From NCBI GenBank assembly GCA_035545535.1, contig DASZYF010000189.1, positions 1-5,207 on the forward strand: 5,207 nt of DNA. Reading direction: 5' to 3'. Positions 1 to 4,818 of the stretch are shown here, piece by piece. Position 1 is the first letter of the stretch. Each line of letters begins with the position of its first letter. Made by a program: the position numbers and the translations under genes. A model generated the notes under the pieces. It worked only from the letters and a program-made list of their open reading frames with translations, was not told where the DNA came from and made no database searches. The DNA is from DASZYF01 sp035545535. GTDB taxonomy: Bacteria; Actinomycetota; Actinomycetes; Mycobacteriales; CAJCIY01.

Positions 1-564
1 CGCGGCTACGGCCACGACGCCGCACCGCCGAGCGCGGACGGCCTGGCCGGCTGGCTCGCCGGCCGGCTGCCGGCCGACTGGTTCACCGCGCCACCTGAGG
101 TCAGCGTCGACCGCGACGAGGTCGTCGTCGTCGGCGAGCTCGCCGCCCCCGAGTACGGCGACCTCGACGAGGCGGGCCGCCTCGGCGCGGACGAGGGCCG
201 CATCGCCCGGTTCCGCGAGGAGACCCGCGAGGAGCGGATGGCCATCGCGCAGGAGGTCGAGCAGCGCTACGGGCGCGCGGTCGCCTGGGGCGCGGGCATC
301 GGCGACACCCGTCGCCTGTTCACCCACGCCGCCGTGCCGGTCATGACGCGCCTGCGCCAGCCGGAGCGGCTGGTCCTCGACACGCTCGTCGACGGGGGCG
401 TCGCCCGATCCCGCAGCGACGCGCTCGCCTGGTGCGTCCGCCTCGTCGGTGAGAACGCCGAGAGCTGGCTCGCCGACCTCCGCGAGGCGCTCGCCTCCGT
501 GGAGAAGGTGCGCGCCGCCGGTCCCGACGCCGGCCCGGCGGAGGGCGTCGGTCAGGCAGGCTGA
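1..564 (+). CDS. Hypothetical protein, 3' part, with ribbon-helix-helix-like C-terminus
   Basis: The frame is open from the first base to the TGA at 562-564, giving 187 visible residues, so the start lies outside the window. An ATG at 238 is internal and need not be the start. The N-terminal part contains a hydrophobic strand (DEVVVVGEL, about residues 39-47). A charged helical stretch follows (about 64-90, many Arg and Glu). About residues 112-149 follow a ribbon-helix-helix pattern: strand VPVMTRL, helix QPERLVLDTLVDGGV, then RSRSDALAWCVRLV, much like the 'SRSEAL' turn and second helix of CopG/Arc-type DNA-binding proteins. A final amphipathic helix is followed by a Gly/Ala/Pro-rich tail. 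The RHH resemblance is seen by eye and could be coincidental. The biochemical role is unknown; a DNA-binding or multimerising protein is an inference. The next gene is convergent, so this one ends its transcription unit. Confidence 0.85.
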   Translation, partial: RGYGHDAAPPSADGLAGWLAGRLPADWFTAPPEVSVDRDEVVVVGELAAPEYGDLDEAGRLGADEGRIARFREETREERMAIAQEVEQRYGRAVAWGAGIGDTRRLFTHAAVPVMTRLRQPERLVLDTLVDGGVARSRSDALAWCVRLVGENAESWLADLREALASVEKVRAAGPDAGPAEGVGQAG

Positions 565-570
565 TCGGAG

Positions 571-623
571 CAGCACCACCCGGCCCGGAGTGGCCATCCG
601 CATGGTCGTTCGGGGTGGTGTTG
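571..623 (+). terminator. Stem-loop just after the first gene, possible terminator
   Basis: Bases 571-581 (CAGCACCACCC) pair with 613-623 (GGGTGGTGTTG) over 11 positions, including one G-T pair. Inside the 31-base loop a smaller hairpin can form (592-597 with 602-607, four-base loop, one G-T pair). The structure begins 6 bases after the TGA of the upstream gene, a usual place for a transcript end. There is no T-run behind it, so it would be an atypical, non-U-tract terminator or simply a 3' stabilising structure. Confidence 0.35.
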
Positions 624-717
624 GTCGAGACCGGCCCCTCGGCCGCCCCGGTAGCGCCACGCTCGTCCCCTAGCGGATGACGTGCCTCCGAGGGGGCGGT
701 GCGAGATCCGTGAACGC

Positions 718-751
718 CGGCCCCGCAGGCCCCTCCCGGCCTGCGGGGCCG
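718..751. terminator. Perfect 14-bp GC hairpin between convergent genes, likely bidirectional terminator
   Basis: Bases 718-731 (CGGCCCCGCAGGCC) are perfectly complementary to 738-751, with a six-base loop CCTCCC. Beyond one C-C mismatch, three more pairs extend the stem to 714-755. It lies between the gene ending at 564 (+) and the gene ending at 792 (-), where both transcripts need to stop. Neither side has a T-run, which is common for hairpin terminators in high-GC actinobacteria. The hairpin is seen directly; its function is inferred from position. Confidence 0.65.
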
Positions 752-791
752 CCGTGCGTCCGGGTTCGCCGAGCTGCTGCCGTGGGTCGAC

Positions 792-1457
792 CTACCGCAC
801 GACGGCGAAGGTGACCGCGATGTAGTGGCAGACCGCCGCGACGACGGTGCAGAGGTGGAACACCTCGTGGTAGCCGAAGACGCCGGGCACGGGGTCGGGC
901 CGGCGCAGCCCGTAGACGACGCCGCCGAGGGAGTAGAGCAGCCCGCCGGCGCACAGGAGCACGAGGGCCGCGACGCCGGCGCCGTGCAGGATGTCCGGCA
1001 GCACGAACACCGCGGCCCAGCCCAGCGCCACGTACAGCGGCACCGTCACCCAGCGCGGCGCGTGCGGCACGGCGACGGAGGTGACCACGCCCAGCCCGGC
1101 CGCGCCCCAGACCACCGACAGCAGCGCGACGCGGGTGGTCCCGTGCAGCAGCGCGACGCAGAGGGGCGTGTAGGTGCCCGCGATGAACACGAAGATCATC
1201 GAGTGGTCCAGGCGGCGCATGATCGTCCGGGCCTTCGCGGTCACCCACGTCCGCCGGTGGTAGGTGGCCGACGTCGTGAACAGCGCCAGGATCGAGAACG
1301 CGTAGATCGCGCTGGCGGTGCGCACCGTCCCCCGCTGGGGCAGCGCCACCAGCACCGTCCCGGTGATCACGGTCACGACGGCCGCCCACTGGTGGATCAC
1401 ACCCCGCAGGCGGGGCTTGACCAGGTCCCGGGCATGGGGCTGCAGGGCGGCGATCAC
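792..1457 (-). CDS. Hemolysin III / PAQR-family integral membrane protein
   Basis: The product is a membrane protein of about 221 residues with seven hydrophobic segments, the usual size and topology of the HlyIII/YqfA (PAQR-related) family. Numbering from the GTG at 1457, the family's conserved polar residues are present: Ser63 and His67 in TSATYHRR, Asp84 and His85 in RRLDHSMIF followed by AGTYTP, and His197, His201 and His211 in GYHEVFHL and CHYIAV. In the wider CREST superfamily these residues bind metal and suggest hydrolase-like activity. The name hemolysin comes from a Bacillus cereus protein, and lytic activity should not be assumed here. The frame also opens further upstream to a GTG at 1526. 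I prefer 1457 because it gives the normal family length and because an 11-bp duplication upstream would shift an earlier frame. Neither start has a clear Shine-Dalgarno sequence. The gene is divergent from pckG. Confidence 0.88.
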   Translation of the reverse strand: MIAALQPHARDLVKPRLRGVIHQWAAVVTVITGTVLVALPQRGTVRTASAIYAFSILALFTTSATYHRRTWVTAKARTIMRRLDHSMIFVFIAGTYTPLCVALLHGTTRVALLSVVWGAAGLGVVTSVAVPHAPRWVTVPLYVALGWAAVFVLPDILHGAGVAALVLLCAGGLLYSLGGVVYGLRRPDPVPGVFGYHEVFHLCTVVAAVCHYIAVTFAVVR

Positions 1458-1474
1458 GGGCGCATCACGGGCGC
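1453..1474. repeat. 11-bp perfect tandem duplication across the hemolysin III start codon
   Basis: ATCACGGGCGC occurs twice back to back at 1453-1463 and 1464-1474. On the minus strand each copy carries a GTG followed by AT, so the preferred start GTG (1457) has a duplicate at 1468 in a different frame, which runs into a stop after four codons. The unit is not a multiple of three. Confidence 0.9.
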
Positions 1475-1480
1475 ACGGTA

Positions 1481-1498
1481 CCGGCCGCAGATGGCCGG
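1481..1498. repeat. Inverted repeat upstream of hemolysin III gene
   Basis: CCGGCC (1481-1486) and GGCCGG (1493-1498) form a perfect 6-bp inverted repeat around a six-base spacer. It lies 24-41 bases upstream of the preferred GTG start and abuts the weak TACCGT -10 candidate, so it could be an operator or a leader hairpin. GC richness makes such repeats fairly common by chance. Confidence 0.4.
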
Positions 1499-1582
1499 AA
1501 CATGAGGGGTGAGTGTGCTCACGCACAGCAGATCATGCCGGTTCCCCGGGGGTAACCTCTTGTGCACACTTTCACGCGCGAC

Positions 1583-1610
1583 CACGCCCGCGAGAGCACG
1601 CCCGAGAGAG
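1583..1610 (+). repeat. 14-bp tandem repeat in the pckG leader
   Basis: CACGCCCGCGAGAG (1583-1596) is followed directly by CACGCCCGAGAGAG (1597-1610), matching at 13 of 14 positions. It ends 16 bases before the pckG ATG and its purine-rich GAGAGAG end is the only weakly Shine-Dalgarno-like stretch there. Confidence 0.75.
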
Positions 1611-1626
1611 ACGGTGCCCCGAGCCC

Positions 1627-3453
1627 ATGACGATGACGTCTGCGGTCCCCGGCCTTGATGCGGCCCCCACGAAGCACGCCCGCCTGATCGCCTGGGTCGC
1701 CGAGGTCGCCGCGCTCACGCAGCCGGACCAGGTCGTGTGGTGCGACGGCAGCGCCGAGGAGTACGAGCGCCTCGCCCAGCTGCTGGTCGACAACGGCACC
1801 TTCCGCCGCCTCGACGAGGCGAAGCGCCCGCACTCCTACCTCGCGAGCTCGGACCCGAAGGACGTCGCCCGGGTCGAGGACCGCACCTTCATCTGCTCGG
1901 AGAAGGAAGAGGACGCGGGCCCCACGAACCACTGGACCGACCCCGCCGAGATGCGGGTGACGCTCAACGGCCTGTTCGACGGCTGCATGCGCGGCCGCAC
2001 CATGTACGTCGTCCCCTTCTGCATGGGGCCGCTCGGCTCGCGCATCTCGCAGCTCGGCGTCGAGCTCACCGACTCGCCCTACGTGGCGGTGTCCATGCGC
2101 GTCATGACCCGCATGGGCGCGGCCGCGCTCGCCCAGCTCGGCGACGACGGCGAGTTCGTGCCGTGCATCCACACGGTCGGCGCGCCGCTCGAGCCGGGTC
2201 AGGCCGACGTCCCGTGGCCCTGCAACGAGACGAAGTACATCGTCCACTACCCCGAGACGCGCGAGATCTGGTCCTACGGCTCGGGCTACGGCGGCAACGC
2301 GCTGCTCGGCAAGAAGTGCTTCGCCCTGCGGATCGCGAGCGTCATGGCCCGCGACGAGGGCTGGATGGCCGAGCACATGCTCATCCTCAAGCTCACCTCG
2401 CCCGCCGGCGCCGTGAAGTACATCGCCGCGGGCTTCCCGAGCGCGTGCGGCAAGACCAACCTCGCGATGCTCGTGCCCACGCTCCCGGGCTGGAAGGTCG
2501 AGACGGTCGGCGACGACATCGCGTGGATGCGCTTCGGCGAGGACGGCCGGCTCTACGCGATCAACCCGGAGGCCGGCTTCTTCGGCGTCGCCCCGGGCAC
2601 GGGTGAGGACACCAACCCGAACGCCATCCACACGCTGTGGGGCAACGCCGTCTTCACCAACGTCGCGCTCACCGACGACGGCGACGTGTGGTGGGAGGGC
2701 CTGACCAAGGACAAGCCCGCGCACCTCGTCGACTGGAAGGGCAACGACTGGACGCCCGCGTCCACCGAGCCGGCCGCCCACCCGAACGCCCGCTTCACCG
2801 TCCCGGCCTCGCAGTGCCCGACGATCGCCCCGGAGTGGGAGGACCCGAAGGGCGTCCCGATCGACGCGATCCTGTTCGGCGGCCGCCGCGCCACCGCGGT
2901 GCCGCTCGTCACCGAGGCGCGCGACTGGACGCACGGCGTCTTCCTCGGCGCGACCGTCTCGTCGGAGACCACGGCCGCCCAGGCCGGCGCCATCGGCCAG
3001 CTCCGCCGCGACCCCTTCGCGATGCTGCCGTTCTGCGGCTACAACATGGGCGACTACTTCGCGCACTGGCTGGAGATCGGCGCCCGGGACGGTGCCGACC
3101 TCCCGCGCATCTACTACGTCAACTGGTTCCGCAAGGGTGCCGACGGCTCGTTCCTCTGGCCGGGTTACGGCGAGAACTCGCGCGTGCTCGCGTGGATCGT
3201 CGACCGCCTCGAGGGCAAGGCCACCGGCGTCGAGACGCCGATCGGCACGCTGCCCGCCGCGGGCGAGCTCGACCTGTCGGGCCTCACGCTCTCGGACGAG
3301 GCGAAGGCCGCGCTGCTCTCGGTCGACGTCGAGACCTGGAAGCAGGAAGCCGCGCTCATCCCCGGCCACTTCGAGACCTTCGGCGATCACCTGCCCAAGG
3401 AGCTGTGGGCCGAGCACGAGGCGCTGGTGTCGCGCCTCGAGGCGGCCTCCTGA
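1627..3453 (+). CDS. pckG: Phosphoenolpyruvate carboxykinase (GTP-dependent)
   Basis: This cytosolic enzyme converts oxaloacetate and GTP to phosphoenolpyruvate, CO2 and GDP, the first committed gluconeogenic step; some actinobacteria also run it in the carboxylating direction. The product has 608 residues, the usual length of the GTP family. Visible landmarks: Arg82 in VARVEDRT (substrate binding), YGSGYGGN (217-224), Lys230 and His250 (metal and substrate ligands), and the P-loop FPSACGKTN (270-278) with the reactive Cys274, Lys276 and Thr277. Further on are kinase-2 GDD (295-297), NARF (387-390, Arg389), GGRR (418-421), the mobile lid around SETTAAQAGAIG (446-457) and the guanine pocket NWFRKG...FLWPGYGEN (499-517). 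No catalytic residue is missing. The frame is open back to 1513, but the ATG at 1627 matches family N-termini; an ATG two codons later is an alternative. The Shine-Dalgarno is weak. The upstream gene is divergent, so pckG starts its own transcription unit. Confidence 0.97.
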   Translation: MTMTSAVPGLDAAPTKHARLIAWVAEVAALTQPDQVVWCDGSAEEYERLAQLLVDNGTFRRLDEAKRPHSYLASSDPKDVARVEDRTFICSEKEEDAGPTNHWTDPAEMRVTLNGLFDGCMRGRTMYVVPFCMGPLGSRISQLGVELTDSPYVAVSMRVMTRMGAAALAQLGDDGEFVPCIHTVGAPLEPGQADVPWPCNETKYIVHYPETREIWSYGSGYGGNALLGKKCFALRIASVMARDEGWMAEHMLILKLTSPAGAVKYIAAGFPSACGKTNLAMLVPTLPGWKVETVGDDIAWMRFGEDGRLYAINPEAGFFGVAPGTGEDTNPNAIHTLWGNAVFTNVALTDDGDVWWEGLTKDKPAHLVDWKGNDWTPASTEPAAHPNARFTVPASQCPTIAPEWEDPKGVPIDAILFGGRRATAVPLVTEARDWTHGVFLGATVSSETTAAQAGAIGQLRRDPFAMLPFCGYNMGDYFAHWLEIGARDGADLPRIYYVNWFRKGADGSFLWPGYGENSRVLAWIVDRLEGKATGVETPIGTLPAAGELDLSGLTLSDEAKAALLSVDVETWKQEAALIPGHFETFGDHLPKELWAEHEALVSRLEAAS

Positions 3454-3460
3454 ACCAGAG

Positions 3461-3481
3461 GCACTCTCTCTCCTAGAGTGC
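3461..3481 (+). terminator. 7-bp hairpin between pckG and the kinase-like gene
   Basis: GCACTCT (3461-3467) and AGAGTGC (3475-3481) form a perfect inverted repeat with a seven-base loop CTCTCCT, starting 7 bases after the pckG stop. It could weakly end pckG transcripts. Its right arm also contains most of the TAGAGT -10 candidate of the next gene, so it could equally be an operator. There is no T-run. Confidence 0.4.
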
Positions 3482-3486
3482 GCGCA
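3474..3486 (+). promoter_or_regulatory. Candidate -10 box for leaderless transcription of the kinase-like gene
   Basis: TAGAGT (3474-3479) fits the actinobacterial TAnnnT -10 pattern and sits 6 bases before the ATG at 3486. Transcription usually starts 6-8 bases after the -10, so the transcript would begin at or next to the ATG. This fits the absence of a Shine-Dalgarno sequence there. A -35 match about 17-18 bases upstream (CTGAAC, 3450-3455) is poor. Confidence 0.45.
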
Positions 3487-4115
3487 TGCCCGGAGTGACG
3501 ATCTCCTCGCCGTTCGGCGCGGGTGGCGGCGTCGTGGCCCCCAAGGTCGCGGAGAAGCTCGGCCTGCCGTTCCTCGACCGCGCCATCAGCGGCATCGTCG
3601 CCGAGAAGCTGCGCCTGTCCTACGAGGAGGCGGTCAAGGGCGGGGAGACGCCGTCGCGCATGGACCGGGTGCTGCGGCTGTTCGCCCCGCTGCTGCCCGA
3701 GGTGACCGGCGACCCGACGGGCGGGGAGATGCTCACCCGCGAGTCGGTGCGGGCGGGCGCCGACGAGGTGATGCGCACCGCGATGCGTGACGGGCAGGGA
3801 GCCGTCATCCTCGGCCGCGCCGGTGCGGTGGCGCTGGCCGACGAGCCCGGGGTGCTGCACGTGCGTCTGCACGGCGACGTCATCGAGCGGATCAAGCAGG
3901 GCGCCGCGCTCGGCGGCTACGCGTACTCCGAGGCGTCGCGCCACCAGGGTGAGATCGACCGGGCCCGCGCGGCCTACGTCCAGCGCCTGTACAACCGCGA
4001 CCCCGACGACGAATCGCTGTACGACATCCAGATCGACAGCACGAAGGTGTCGCTCGAGGTGTGTGTCGACATGATCGTGATCGCCTACCAGGCCTTCCGC
4101 GCTCGCACTAGCTGA
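3486..4115 (+). CDS. Cytidylate-kinase-like family protein
   Basis: The 209-residue cytosolic protein resembles the cytidylate kinase-like family (Cytidylate_kin2), P-loop-fold proteins of mostly untested substrate. Family features seen: N-terminal VTISSPFGAGGG (4-15) in place of the usual ISREFGSGG, followed by helix VAPKVAEKLG and PFLDR (28-32); VILGRAGAVAL (107-117); PGVLHVRLHG (121-130) followed by an Arg-containing helix; YNRD (169-172); and YDIQIDSTKVSLEVCVDMI (179-197), the usual C-terminal strand and helix. The glycine loop lacks the Lys-Ser/Thr of a classical Walker A, as is common in this family, and the usual Arg-Glu pair is replaced by Ser8-Pro9, so catalysis is uncertain. It is not the canonical cmk. 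It lies 32 bases after pckG on the same strand, with its own promoter candidate, and overlaps the convergent CHAP gene by 8 bases at its 3' end. The ATG at 3486 places the glycine loop at the expected distance from the N-terminus. Confidence 0.88.
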   Translation: MPGVTISSPFGAGGGVVAPKVAEKLGLPFLDRAISGIVAEKLRLSYEEAVKGGETPSRMDRVLRLFAPLLPEVTGDPTGGEMLTRESVRAGADEVMRTAMRDGQGAVILGRAGAVALADEPGVLHVRLHGDVIERIKQGAALGGYAYSEASRHQGEIDRARAAYVQRLYNRDPDDESLYDIQIDSTKVSLEVCVDMIVIAYQAFRARTS

Positions 4116-4818
4116 GCGGCCGCCACACACCGACGACGGTGGACGTGGCGTGGGAGGTGCGCGCGACGTGGCCCGCCCAGTTGCCGTCGACGGTGGGGAC
4201 GGCACCGTCGTGCGCCGGGCCCAGCGCGAGCGCGACGTGCCCCTCGTCGTCGACCACGACGATGTCGCCGAGCCGCACGTCTGCCGCCCCGGTGTGCCAC
4301 TGCTGAGGTGCGTGAGCCTGCACCCAGTCGACCATCGCGGGAACGCTCGCGAACCCGCTCGCGCCCGGCGTCTGGACCGCGGGCAGGGGATGGCCCGCGT
4401 GCGCGTAGGCCCACGACACGAACTCGCCGCACCACAACGTCGGCGCCGGTGGCTGGCCGTCCGCGTACTCGGCGCGCCACGGCTCGCCGACCTGGCCGAG
4501 CGCGACCGCCACGACGTGCTGACGGGCGCCGGCGTGCGTCACCGCCACGAGCGCGCGCTCGGTCGCCTCGGACGTGCGCGCCGCCGCGTGCAGGACGCGC
4601 GCATCGTCGTCGATGCCGACGGTCATGGCGCGCACGGCGTCGTGGGCGTCGTGATGAGCCGCCGCGGCGGCGACCGCGTCGCCGCGGGCGAGCACGAGCC
4701 GGGCGGCGGCCTGCAGCGCGGCGCGCGCCGGCTCGATCGCGGCCCGGCTCGCCTGCAGCTGCTCGGCGAAGCGCCGCACCGCCGCGGGTTCCCACACGAG
4801 CTGGTGGTCGCCACTCAC
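4108..4818 (-). CDS. CHAP/NlpC-like cysteine hydrolase with helical N-terminal domain
   Basis: The product has 236 residues. The C-terminal half has the layout of a CHAP-type amidase/endopeptidase: TLWCGEFVSWAYAHAG (127-142) with catalytic Cys130, GDIVVVDDEGHVALALG (184-200) with His194, and a third polar residue in TVDGNW (Asp211 or Asn213). Such domains cleave cell-wall peptide or amide bonds. Residues 1-95 are predicted helical and Ala-rich, opening with LVWEPAAVRRFAEQL, and resemble WXG100/ESX-type helical hairpins; this resemblance is weak and by eye. There is no signal peptide or membrane segment, so export would need another route. The start is a GTG at 4818 with a good Shine-Dalgarno (GGAGGT at 4833-4828, nine bases away). 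The GTG overlaps the TGA of the upstream gene (GTGA), indicating translational coupling. The stop TAG lies inside the 3' end of the convergent kinase-like gene. Confidence 0.85.
   Translation of the reverse strand: MSGDHQLVWEPAAVRRFAEQLQASRAAIEPARAALQAAARLVLARGDAVAAAAAHHDAHDAVRAMTVGIDDDARVLHAAARTSEATERALVAVTHAGARQHVVAVALGQVGEPWRAEYADGQPPAPTLWCGEFVSWAYAHAGHPLPAVQTPGASGFASVPAMVDWVQAHAPQQWHTGAADVRLGDIVVVDDEGHVALALGPAHDGAVPTVDGNWAGHVARTSHATSTVVGVWRPLS

Larger units (their letters stand above)
1458..1626. promoter_or_regulatory. Divergent promoter region between hemolysin III gene and pckG
   Basis: This 169-base gap must hold promoters for both flanking genes. For pckG the best -10 candidate is TAACCT (1553-1558, TAnnnT type), which would give a leader of about 62 bases; no good -35 is seen. 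For the minus-strand gene TACCGT (1480-1475) is a weak -10 candidate about 18 bases before the GTG. The gap also holds several short inverted repeats (1481-1498, 1509-1522, 1514-1527), an 8-bp palindrome TGTGCACA (1561-1568) and a 14-bp tandem repeat (1583-1610). Promoter positions are guesses by eye; that the region is regulatory is strongly implied by the divergent layout. Confidence 0.5.

Noticed and set aside
670..1389. Overlapping 239-codon minus-strand frame within the hemolysin III gene
   Set aside because: Translation is Arg/Ala/Gly-rich shadow sequence, while the neighbouring frame carries the full set of HlyIII motifs and membrane segments.
1514..1527. TGTG-N6-CACA read as a CRP/FNR site
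   Set aside because: Standard CRP-type sites have eight bases between TGTG and CACA; here there are six. It is kept only as an uncharacterised dyad.
1513..1626. Extension of pckG to an upstream GTG at 1513
   Set aside because: The extra 38 residues are Arg/His/Pro-rich, match no PEPCK N-terminus, and would cover the promoter region and its repeats. The ATG at 1627 gives the standard 608-residue length.
1519..3417. A 632-codon open frame antisense to pckG
   Set aside because: It is a mirror of pckG produced by the GC-biased third codon positions. Its translation is low-complexity Arg/Gly/Ala/Val/His sequence with no motif, while pckG on the other strand is a full enzyme.
3387..4205. 272-codon minus-strand frame opposite the kinase-like gene
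   Set aside because: No recognisable domain and biased composition; it would overlap the CHAP gene and lies wholly opposite a well-supported gene.
4188..4210. 8-bp inverted repeat CGACGGTG / CACCGTCG with a seven-base loop
   Set aside because: It lies inside the CHAP-like coding sequence (around its TVDGNW motif), where codon constraint and high GC explain it. A terminator role for the kinase-like gene cannot be excluded but is not supported.
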